DNA of 7,364 bases from an uncultured Roseovarius sp. (GTDB lineage: Bacteria; Pseudomonadota; Alphaproteobacteria; Rhodobacterales; Rhodobacteraceae), in assembly GCA_913055965.1 (NCBI GenBank), contig CAJXKX010000094.1, positions 1 to 7,364 of the forward strand. Reading direction: 5' to 3'. Every line of letters begins with the position of its first letter. Position 1 is the stretch's first letter. The notes under the pieces are model-generated. The model saw only the letters and a list, made by a program, of their open reading frames with translations. It was not told the DNA's origin and did no database searches. Shown here in pieces: positions 1 through 5,591 of the stretch. The position numbers and the translations under genes were made by a program.

Positions 1-117
1 AAGCTTCTGTCGATGTATCTCCACCCCGCCCTGCCGCCCGCGCTGGCGCTTCTGAGCCTCGTTCTTGGGCTCAACCTGCTGGCCGACGGGCTGCGCGAGG
101 AAAGCCTGCGGGATTGA
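1..117 (+). CDS. ABC transporter permease, C-terminal fragment (probably peptide/DppC type)
   Basis: The frame is open from the first base and ends in TGA at 115-117, giving the last 38 residues of a protein that starts before the window. The fragment reads as one hydrophobic, leucine-rich membrane segment (about residues 8-28), then the short tail LADGLREESLRD. A final transmembrane helix followed by a 'N-x-L-x-D-G-L-R' tail is typical of inner-membrane permeases of the oligopeptide/dipeptide (DppC/OppC) class. The next gene starts 29 bases downstream on the same strand and encodes the matching ATPase, which supports this reading. Class is inferred from tail and context; the diagnostic EAA cytoplasmic loop lies outside the window. 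Substrate cannot be told. Confidence 0.75.
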   Translation, partial: KLLSMYLHPALPPALALLSLVLGLNLLADGLREESLRD

Positions 118-134
118 GTATTTGAAGCAAGATG

Positions 135-140
135 AAGGAG
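135..140 (+). promoter_or_regulatory. Ribosome binding site that fixes the ABC ATPase start at 147
   Basis: AAGGAG lies 6 bases before the ATG at 147. The earlier in-frame ATG at 132 overlaps this site and has no comparable purine-rich stretch before it, so 147 is the better start. Confidence 0.75.
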
Positions 141-146
141 CGCTGC

Positions 147-2228
147 ATGGCCGAGCATGACGGACCGATCCTCGAGATCGAGAACCTGTCGATTTCCTTC
201 TTCACCCGCCTGCGCGAGATCCCGGCGGTGATGGATTTCTCGGTCACCGTTCAACCGGGCGAGGCGGTGGGCCTCGTGGGCGAATCGGGCTGCGGCAAAT
301 CCACCGTGGCGCTGGGCGTGATGCAGGACCTTGGCGTCAACGGCCGCATCGTGGGCGGCACCATCCGCTTCAAGGGCCGCGACCTCGGGCAGATGAGCGC
401 CGCCGAGTTGCGCCATATCCGCGGCAACGAGATCGCCATGATCTACCAGGAGCCGATGGCCTCGCTCAACCCGGCGATGAAGATCGGCAAGCAGCTGATC
501 GAGGTGCCGATGATCCACGAGGGCATCTCCGAGAAGGACGCCTGGGCGCGCGCGCTCGAGGTGGTGGGCGATGTCAAGCTGCCCGACCCCGAGCGGATCA
601 TGCGCAGCTATCCCCACCAGCTGAGCGGCGGGCAGCAGCAGCGCATCGTCATCGCCATGGCGCTGATGTCCAAGCCCTCGCTGCTCATCCTCGACGAGCC
701 CACCACGGCGCTCGACGTCACCGTCGAGGCGGCGGTGGTCGATCTGGTCAAGGACCTCGGGCGCAAATACGGCACCTCGATGCTGTTCATCTCGCACAAT
801 CTCGGCCTCGTGCTGGAAACCTGCGACCGCATCTGCGTGATGTATTCCGGCGAGGCGGTCGAGACCGGCAGCATCAGGGACGTGTTCGACAAGATGCAGC
901 ACCCCTACACACAAGCACTGTTCCGGTCGATCCCGCTGCCCGGCGCCGACAAGAACGCGCGGCCGCTCAAGGCCATTCCCGGCAACTTCCCGCTCCCGCA
1001 CGAGCGCCCGCCGGGCTGCAATTTCGGCCCGCGCTGCGACTACTTCAAACAGGGTCTGTGCGACGCGCAGGACATCCCGATGGCGGTGATCGAGGGCGAC
1101 GACCGGCATTTCTCGCGCTGCCTGCGCCATGCCGAGATCGACTGGCACGCCCCGGTCGAGGCGGCGGCCACGCACGAGGCGAGCGAACCGGGCCGCGTCG
1201 TGCTCAAGATGGACAGGCTCAAGAAATATTACGAGGTGGCCGCGAACGCGCTGTTCGGCGGCGGCGGCGCGACCAGGGTCGTGAAGGCCAACGAGACGCT
1301 CAGCTTCGAGGCCCGCGAGAGCGAGACGCTGGCCATCGTCGGCGAATCGGGCTGCGGAAAATCCACCTTCGCCAAGGTGCTGATGGGGCTCGAGACCGCG
1401 ACCGATGGCGAGATCCTGCTCGACAACCGCAATATCGAGCAGGTGCCGATAGAGCAGCGCGACACGCAGACCGTGGCCGATGTGCAGATGGTGTTCCAGA
1501 ACCCGTTCGACACGCTCAACCCGTCGATGACCGTGGGCCGCCAGATCGTCCGCGCGCTCGAAGTGTTCGGCCACGGCGAGACCGACGCCGACCGCCGCGA
1601 CGAGATGCTGCGCCTGCTGGACCTCGTGAAACTGCCGCGCGAGTTCGCCGAGCGCATGCCGCGCCAGCTGTCGGGCGGGCAGAAGCAGCGCGTGGGCATC
1701 GCCCGCGCCTTCGCGGGCGGCGCGCGCATCGTGGTCGCGGACGAGCCCGTCTCGGCGCTCGACGTGAGCGTGCAGGCGGCGGTGACCGACCTGCTGATGG
1801 AGATCCAGCGCAAGCACAAGACGACGCTCCTGTTCATCTCGCACGACCTCTCGATCGTGCGCTACCTCAGCGACCGGGTGATGGTCATGTATCTCGGCCA
1901 CGTGGTCGAGCTTGGCACGACCGACCAGGTCTTTGCACCGCCCTACCACCCCTATACCGAGGCGCTCCTGTCGGCGGTGCCGATTGCCGATACCAGCGTG
2001 GAAAAGACCCATATCGTGCTCGAAGGCGACGTGCCCTCGGCGATGAACCCGCCCTCGGGCTGCCCGTTCCAGACCCGCTGCCGCTGGAAAGCGGAGGTGC
2101 CGGATGGATTGTGCGAACGCGAGGTGCCGCCGGTGCGCGATCTCGCTCCCGGCCACCAGGTGAAATGCCACCTGTCGCAGGCGATGCTCGACCGGATGGA
2201 ACCGGTGATCCGCATGGCGGCGGAATAG
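147..2228 (+). CDS. Peptide-type ABC importer, two fused ATP-binding domains
   Basis: This 693-residue protein should power uptake of a peptide-like solute by hydrolysing ATP at the cytoplasmic face of the inner membrane. It carries two complete nucleotide-binding domains. The first has Walker A GESGCGKST (45-53), Q-loop around Q101, signature LSGGQ (159-163), Walker B LLILDEP (179-185) and switch H217. The second has Walker A at 399-407, Q-loop Q451, LSGGQKQR (508-515), VVADEP (529-534) and H566. Each domain ends in the oligopeptide-transporter C-terminal region with four cysteines: C291, C297, C305, C325 and C639, C645, C656, C674. DppD and DppF are usually separate proteins; YejF and GsiA are known fused examples. 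The upstream permease fragment suggests a dpp-like operon. All catalytic motifs look intact. Substrate is not predictable; dipeptides, oligopeptides, glutathione or opines are all possible. Confidence 0.95.
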   Translation: MAEHDGPILEIENLSISFFTRLREIPAVMDFSVTVQPGEAVGLVGESGCGKSTVALGVMQDLGVNGRIVGGTIRFKGRDLGQMSAAELRHIRGNEIAMIYQEPMASLNPAMKIGKQLIEVPMIHEGISEKDAWARALEVVGDVKLPDPERIMRSYPHQLSGGQQQRIVIAMALMSKPSLLILDEPTTALDVTVEAAVVDLVKDLGRKYGTSMLFISHNLGLVLETCDRICVMYSGEAVETGSIRDVFDKMQHPYTQALFRSIPLPGADKNARPLKAIPGNFPLPHERPPGCNFGPRCDYFKQGLCDAQDIPMAVIEGDDRHFSRCLRHAEIDWHAPVEAAATHEASEPGRVVLKMDRLKKYYEVAANALFGGGGATRVVKANETLSFEARESETLAIVGESGCGKSTFAKVLMGLETATDGEILLDNRNIEQVPIEQRDTQTVADVQMVFQNPFDTLNPSMTVGRQIVRALEVFGHGETDADRRDEMLRLLDLVKLPREFAERMPRQLSGGQKQRVGIARAFAGGARIVVADEPVSALDVSVQAAVTDLLMEIQRKHKTTLLFISHDLSIVRYLSDRVMVMYLGHVVELGTTDQVFAPPYHPYTEALLSAVPIADTSVEKTHIVLEGDVPSAMNPPSGCPFQTRCRWKAEVPDGLCEREVPPVRDLAPGHQVKCHLSQAMLDRMEPVIRMAAE

Positions 2229-2241
2229 GCGCGGGCCGGGC

Positions 2242-3582
2242 TCAGGCCGCCGCGCCCGCCACCCCCCGCTCGAGCGCCGGATAGCGCAGCCCCAGCGTCA
2301 CCCCGCGCGCGACAAAGCTCAGAAGCAGCGCCGCCCACAGCCCGTGATTGCCCAGCGGCGGCACCAGCACCGCCACCGCCAGCCCGTAGAGCAAGAGGCT
2401 CAGCGCCATCATGTTGCGCATGTCGCGGGTGCGCGTCGCGCCGATGAACACCCCGTCGAGCATGAAGGGGGCCAGCCCCAGCAGCGGCGCAGCGACCGCA
2501 TAGGGCAGAAACACCCGCGCCGCCTCGCGCACCTCGGGTGCCGTGGTCATCAGGTCGATCGCCACGCCGCCGAGGGCCGCGTAAAGCGTCGCGATACCCA
2601 GGCAGACCCCCAGCGCCCAGGCGCTCGCCAGCACCGCGCCCCGCCGCAGCACGGGCAGGTCGCGCGCCCCGCAGGCCCGCCCCACGATCGCCTCGGCGGC
2701 AAAGGCGAACCCGTCGAGCGCATGCGCCGTGACGTTGAGAAACTGCATCAGCACCTGGTTCGCCGCCAGCGTCACGTCGCCGAACCCCGCGCCGAGAAAC
2801 AGGAACGACACGAACACCGCCTGCAGCATCAGCGACCGCAGCAGGATGTCGCCGTTGACCATTGCCATCACCCGCAGCCGCACGGGATCGAAGACGCGCG
2901 GCCAGTCGCGCCAGGCGGGCACGCGGAACGCGTCGCGGCAGAACCACAGCCCCAGCGCCAGCCCGCCCCATTCGGCGATCACCGTGGCCCGCGCCACGCC
3001 CTCGACCCCCCAGCCGAGGCCCAGCACGAACCAGACATCGAGGCCCACGTTCACGCCGTTCATCAGCACCTGAATGGCCAGCACCGCGCGCGTGCGCTCC
3101 TGCGCGATCAGCCAGCCGGTGACGCCGAAGAGCGCGATCATCGCCGGGGCGGACCAGACGCGGATCGCCATGTAATCGCGCGCCATCCCCTCCACCTCGT
3201 CGCTCGCCGGAGCGACGAGGAACGCCCCGGCAAAGAGCGGCCCCTGCAGCGCGATCACCGCGAGCCCCCCCGCCAGCCCGATCATCAGCGCGCGGGTCAG
3301 CAGCGCGGCCACCTCGCCCGTCTGCCCCGCGCCCAGCGCCTGCCCGGCAAGGCCCGTGGTCCCCATCCGCAGGAAGCCGAACACCCAGTAGATCCCCGTC
3401 AGGATCACCGCGCCGAGGCCCACCGCGCCGATGGGCGCGGCCAGCCCCATCTGACCCACAACGCCGGTATCCACCGCGCCGAGGATCGGCACCGTGGCGT
3501 TCGAGATCACGATCGGCAGGGCGATCTTCAGGACACGGGCATGGGTGACCGGGGGCGAGACCGCGCGGGCGGCGTCATCCAT
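2242..3582 (-). CDS. MATE family efflux transporter (DinF-like)
   Basis: A 446-residue, very hydrophobic protein with roughly twelve membrane segments, the normal length and layout for multidrug and toxic-compound extrusion proteins. These inner-membrane antiporters expel cationic drugs, metabolites or acids in exchange for H+ or Na+. The N-terminal stretch IALPIVISNATVPILGAVDTGVVGQMG matches the first helix of the DinF-like branch. It holds an aspartate (D38) at the place where family members carry the ion-coupling acid. The start ATG (3582-3580) lies inside the end of the upstream thioesterase gene, an 8-base overlap. No Shine-Dalgarno sequence precedes it, so translation probably depends on ribosomes finishing the thioesterase. 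The 3' end faces the ABC ATPase gene with a 13-base gap. Substrate is unknown; the context with two thioesterases could mean an organic acid, which is inference only. Confidence 0.93.
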   Translation of the reverse strand: MDDAARAVSPPVTHARVLKIALPIVISNATVPILGAVDTGVVGQMGLAAPIGAVGLGAVILTGIYWVFGFLRMGTTGLAGQALGAGQTGEVAALLTRALMIGLAGGLAVIALQGPLFAGAFLVAPASDEVEGMARDYMAIRVWSAPAMIALFGVTGWLIAQERTRAVLAIQVLMNGVNVGLDVWFVLGLGWGVEGVARATVIAEWGGLALGLWFCRDAFRVPAWRDWPRVFDPVRLRVMAMVNGDILLRSLMLQAVFVSFLFLGAGFGDVTLAANQVLMQFLNVTAHALDGFAFAAEAIVGRACGARDLPVLRRGAVLASAWALGVCLGIATLYAALGGVAIDLMTTAPEVREAARVFLPYAVAAPLLGLAPFMLDGVFIGATRTRDMRNMMALSLLLYGLAVAVLVPPLGNHGLWAALLLSFVARGVTLGLRYPALERGVAGAAA

Positions 3583-4084
3583 CGCGGCGCGGCATCAGGA
3601 AATGCCCGGTGGCCTGCGCGAAGGGGCGCGCGCGGTTGTCCTGCCACGCCTCGACCCGGACCGAGGCATAGCGGCGCCCCGAGCGGTTGACCTGCGCGCG
3701 CGCATAGGCGTCGCGCGGCAGCCCCGAGCGCAGGTAATCGACGGTGAAATCAATGGTCTTGGGCAGGCGCGGCAGGCTTCCCCCGGCCAGCGACTCGGGA
3801 TCGACCGCGCCGCTCTCGATCTCTTCCCACAGCATCGTCCAGCTCAAGCCGATGATCGCCGTGATCTCAAGGAAGGCCGCCGTCGCCCCGCCATGCAGGG
3901 CGGGCAGCAACGGGTTGCCGATCAGCTTCTCGTCAAAGGGCATCACCGCGGTCAGCTCGTCTCCGCGCCGCTCGAACTGCACCCCGAGAAAGCCGATATA
4001 GGGCACCCCCTCCACCAGCGCCTTGAGCGCGGCGTCGCGGCGCTGCTTGACCACCTGCACGGGTTCGGGACGGGGCCGCGCCAT
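3575..4084 (-). CDS. Hotdog-fold acyl-CoA thioesterase, PaaI-like (169 aa)
   Basis: Predicted to hydrolyse an acyl- or aryl-acyl-CoA to free acid and CoA in the cytoplasm. The hotdog core is recognisable: GFLGVQFERRGDELTAVMPF (31-50), then the active-site loop LHGG (63-66) leading into the central helix with E73. The strand TIDFTVDYLRSG (110-121) and a closing strand ending FAQATGHFLM follow. A segment of about 20 residues (86-106) between the central helix and the next strand is longer than in the neighbouring 140-residue paralog. The 5' end shares one base with the upstream thioesterase stop (TGATG). A GGAGGG site (4096-4091) sits 6 bases ahead, inside the upstream gene. Its own stop overlaps the MATE start. 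Natural substrate is unknown; PaaI itself acts on hydroxyphenylacetyl-CoA, but members range widely. Confidence 0.9.
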   Translation of the reverse strand: MARPRPEPVQVVKQRRDAALKALVEGVPYIGFLGVQFERRGDELTAVMPFDEKLIGNPLLPALHGGATAAFLEITAIIGLSWTMLWEEIESGAVDPESLAGGSLPRLPKTIDFTVDYLRSGLPRDAYARAQVNRSGRRYASVRVEAWQDNRARPFAQATGHFLMPRRDG

Positions 4085-4506
4085 CAGCCGCCCTCCACGG
4101 TGAAGGTGCCGGTGGCGGTGGCCACCGGGCGGTCCTCGTCGTCATCCATCGCGCGGGCGCGCACGAACGCCACCGAGCGCGTCACATGATAGCATTCCGC
4201 CTCGGCACGGATCGCCTGCCCCGGCACGGCGCCGCGCATGTAGTCGATCCGCAGGTCGATCGTGGCGGTGCCGCCGGGCGAGGCCGGGTGGCTCATCGCC
4301 GCCGCCCCGCAGCAGGTATCCATCAGCGCCGAGACCGCCCCGCCATGGATCACCCCCGTCTCGGGGTCGCCCACCAGATGCGGGGCATAATCCATCTCGA
4401 TCCGGGCACGGCCGTCGCCCATGGATACCAGGCGCATGCCCAGCGCCTTCGCATGCGGCAGCGCCGCCATGAACTGCTGCGCGATCCGGGTTTTCCTGTC
4501 GTCCAT
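4084..4506 (-). CDS. Hotdog-fold acyl-CoA thioesterase, PaaI-like (140 aa)
   Basis: A 140-residue protein of typical PaaI/thioesterase-superfamily length, first gene of the thioesterase-thioesterase-MATE unit. It should release CoA from a small or aromatic acyl-CoA. Visible features are the first strand MRLVSMGDGRARIEMDYAPH (24-43), the active-site loop VIHGG (52-56), the central helix AVSALMDTCCGAAAM with D63 as likely acid, and strands TATIDLRIDYMRG (80-92) and SVAFVRARAMDDD (111-123). The ATG at 4506 is chosen because GGGAG (4516-4512) lies 5 bases before it. An in-frame extension up to 4587 would add 27 residues with no thioesterase character and would run into the promoter region. The gene is a distant paralog of the next one, suggesting two enzymes with different chain or ring preferences, or a mixed oligomer. 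Confidence 0.92.
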   Translation of the reverse strand: MDDRKTRIAQQFMAALPHAKALGMRLVSMGDGRARIEMDYAPHLVGDPETGVIHGGAVSALMDTCCGAAAMSHPASPGGTATIDLRIDYMRGAVPGQAIRAEAECYHVTRSVAFVRARAMDDDEDRPVATATGTFTVEGG

Positions 4507-4531
4507 GTTCTCTCCCGCCGGTGCCGCGCCC

Positions 4532-4561
4532 TTTATGGCGGGCAAAACGGCCGGGCCGCAA
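4532..4561 (-). promoter_or_regulatory. Possible promoter of the thioesterase-MATE operon
   Basis: On the minus strand TTGCGG (4561-4556) and CATAAA (4537-4532) are separated by 18 bases. They match 3 of 6 and 4 of 6 bases of the sigma-70 consensus. The transcript would begin about 20 bases before the ATG at 4506, leaving just room for the ribosome binding site. Motifs this weak arise by chance, so this is tentative. Confidence 0.35.
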
Positions 4562-4570
4562 GGGTGGCTG

Positions 4571-4587
4571 TTGCACGGGCCGCGCAA
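4571..4587. promoter_or_regulatory. 17-base near-palindrome between divergent genes, candidate operator
   Basis: TTGCACGGGCCGCGCAA is an inverted repeat centred on G4579; seven of eight base pairs match, the exception being A4575 against C4583. It lies in the 116-base region between the thioesterase operon and the first MerR gene, over the -35 of the proposed MerR promoter and just upstream of the proposed thioesterase promoter. It is a reasonable binding site for a dimeric regulator. Which protein binds is not known. GC-rich DNA yields some palindromes by chance, but the TTGC/GCAA ends are not simple GC runs. Confidence 0.4.
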
Positions 4588-4599
4588 TGGCCCTAACCT
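4571..4599 (+). promoter_or_regulatory. Possible promoter of the first MerR gene
   Basis: TTGCAC (4571-4576) and TAACCT (4594-4599) are 17 bases apart, each matching 3 of 6 consensus bases, including the TTG of the -35 and the first, second and last bases of the -10. The spacer itself begins and ends with the inverted pair GGGCC/GGCCC (4577-4581, 4589-4593). MerR-family regulators commonly bind dyads placed in the spacer, so the layout suits autoregulation, but support is by position only. Confidence 0.35.
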
Positions 4600-4622
4600 T
4601 TCGGTGAAGGGAGGGAAGGGCC

Positions 4623-4991
4623 ATGTCCGACAAGCGGCTGTCCTTCAAGGAGATGTGCGCCACGTTCGACGTGACCCCGCGCACGCTGCGCTATTACGAG
4701 TATATCGAACTGTTGCAGCCCGAGCGCGAGGGCCGCGCGCGGTGGTACGGTCCGCGCGAATGCGCCCGCATGACGCTGATCCTCCGCGGCCGCAAATTCG
4801 GCTTCGCGCTCGAGGAGATCCGCCAATGGCTGCTCATCTACGAGAAAGAGGGCACCGAGGCGCAGATGCGCCAATGGATCGCGCTCGCCGACCGCCAGCT
4901 TGGCGAACTCGCCGAGCAGCGCCGCCAGATCGACGCCGCGATGGACGAGTTGCGCGCGCTGCGCGACGACACGGCAGCCAGTCTCGGCTGA
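4623..4991 (+). CDS. MerR family transcriptional regulator (first paralog, 122 aa)
   Basis: A short DNA-binding protein of the MerR type. The N-terminal helix-turn-helix is KEMCATFDVTPRTLRYYEYIELLQP (9-33). The wing and second helical part include ARMTLILRGRKFGFALEEIRQWL (48-70). The C-terminal part (about 80-115) is a charged, heptad-like helix expected to form the antiparallel dimer coiled coil. There is no room for a separate ligand-binding domain, and the cysteines (C12, C47) are not in a metal-site arrangement, so this is not a metal or redox sensor of the MerR/SoxR kind. Start: GGGAGGG (4609-4615) is 7 bases upstream. About 38 of the first 70 residues are identical to the second regulator downstream. 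It is divergent from the thioesterase operon, which makes that operon and itself candidate targets. The effector may be an acyl-CoA; this is inferred from neighbours only. Confidence 0.92.
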   Translation: MSDKRLSFKEMCATFDVTPRTLRYYEYIELLQPEREGRARWYGPRECARMTLILRGRKFGFALEEIRQWLLIYEKEGTEAQMRQWIALADRQLGELAEQRRQIDAAMDELRALRDDTAASLG

Positions 4992-4997
4992 TCGCCG

Positions 4998-5029
4998 GGT
5001 CAGGAAATTGCCCGCGAGCGCGCCTGACC
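4998..5029 (+). terminator. Probable intrinsic terminator after the first MerR gene
   Basis: GGTCAGG (4998-5004) pairs perfectly with CCTGACC (5023-5029). Inside, CGC (5013-5015) can pair with GCG (5020-5022) around a GAGC loop, stacking on the outer stem with an 8-base bulge on one side. The stem starts 6 bases after the stop codon and is followed by the T-containing stretch TTGCTTGATCTT. The U-tract is imperfect. If real, it separates the two MerR genes into different transcripts. Confidence 0.45.
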
Positions 5030-5039
5030 TTGCTTGATC

Positions 5040-5080
5040 TTACGTCAACCTGAAAGTGACGTGACGTAGCGGTTACGTAA
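5040..5080. promoter_or_regulatory. Cluster of four ACGT-centred sites, candidate operator for second MerR and dehydrogenase
   Basis: ACGT cores occur at 5042-5045, 5059-5062, 5064-5067 and 5075-5078. They form several dyads: TTACGTCA (5040-5047) against TGACGTGA (5057-5064, one mismatch); TACGTCA (5041-5047) against TGACGTA (5062-5068), a perfect 7-base repeat; and TGACGTAGCGGTTACGTAA (5062-5080), whose last eight bases TTACGTAA are themselves a palindrome. Cores one, three and four are 22 and 11 bases apart, thus on the same face of the helix. The cluster lies 73 bases or more upstream of the second MerR start, between a probable terminator and that gene. Inference: binding site for one or both MerR proteins, controlling the MerR-dehydrogenase transcript. 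Confidence 0.6.
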
Positions 5081-5152
5081 AGCCGCACCCCTGTTGTATC
5101 GAGAGGGCAGGAGGCGCAGATTGTCGCGAGACGCTGTGCAAGAGGCCCCGAG

Positions 5153-5554
5153 ATGACCGACGACCTGATGACAATCCGGCAGATGTGCGACGCGTTCGAC
5201 GTGACGCCGCGCACCCTGCGCTTCTACGAATCCAAGGAGCTTCTGTCGCCGATCCGGCACGGACAGAAGCGCCTCTTCACCCGCCGCGACCGCGCCCGGC
5301 TCAAGCTGATCCTGCGCGGCAAGCGATTCGGCTTCAGCCTCGAAGACCTGCGCCAGCTGCTCGACCTCTACGACCGGGGCGACCAGCAACACAGCCAGAT
5401 CGCCGCAGCCTACCAGGTCGCGCGCGAACGGCTCGCCGACATGGAACGCCAGCGCGCCGAACTCGACGCCGCCATCGCCGACCTGCGCGAACAGATGACA
5501 TGGGGCGAGCGCATGCTCGCCTCGCTCAAGGACAACCGCGACGCCGCCGAGTGA
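5153..5554 (+). CDS. MerR family transcriptional regulator (second paralog, 133 aa)
   Basis: Second copy of the short MerR type, with helix-turn-helix RQMCDAFDVTPRTLRFYESKELLSP (9-33), a basic wing (RHGQKRLFTRRDRARLKLILRGKRFGF, 35-61) and a long C-terminal coiled-coil helix (about 80-125) rich in Arg, Glu, Ala and Leu. No separate effector domain is present; C12 is the only cysteine, so metal or redox sensing is unlikely. The ATG at 5153 aligns residue for residue with the start of the first paralog (12 residues to the shared Cys), and a modest AGAGG lies 7 bases ahead; the ATG at 5168 has no better site. The dehydrogenase follows after 37 bases, so the two are probably co-transcribed, and the ACGT cluster upstream is the likely control point. 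Repressor or activator role cannot be decided from sequence. Confidence 0.93.
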   Translation: MTDDLMTIRQMCDAFDVTPRTLRFYESKELLSPIRHGQKRLFTRRDRARLKLILRGKRFGFSLEDLRQLLDLYDRGDQQHSQIAAAYQVARERLADMERQRAELDAAIADLREQMTWGERMLASLKDNRDAAE

Positions 5555-5591
5555 CAGACCGGCCCGGCATTCACCGAGGGAGAGAGAACAG

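Noticed and set aside
279..1367. Near-identical 27-base segments at 279-305 and 1341-1367 (26 of 27 bases)
   Set aside because: They encode the same Walker A motif in the two ATPase halves; common protein constraint and codon bias explain them without gene conversion.
2231..2259. GCGGGC/GCCCGC inverted repeat at the convergent ABC/MATE gene ends
   Set aside because: Only 6 bases, a 17-base loop, no T-tract on either side and partly within the MATE coding region; chance is likely at this GC content.
1058..2284. 408-codon frame within the ABC ATPase gene in another phase
   Set aside because: Arg/Ala/Gly-rich shadow frame; the true frame carries all ATPase motifs.
2344..3690. 448-codon plus-strand frame opposite the MATE gene
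   Set aside because: The translation is dominated by Arg, His, Gln and Pro with no domain character and overlaps two well-supported minus-strand genes.
4507..4587. 27-residue N-terminal extension of the 140-residue thioesterase
   Set aside because: No ribosome binding site was noted for the upstream start, the added residues lack fold character, and the extension covers the intergenic control region; the internal ATG at 4506 has a good site.
5073..5099. TTACGT and TTGTAT as a promoter for the second MerR gene
   Set aside because: The spacing is only 15 bases and both elements are weak matches; a promoter is expected nearby but its position cannot be fixed.
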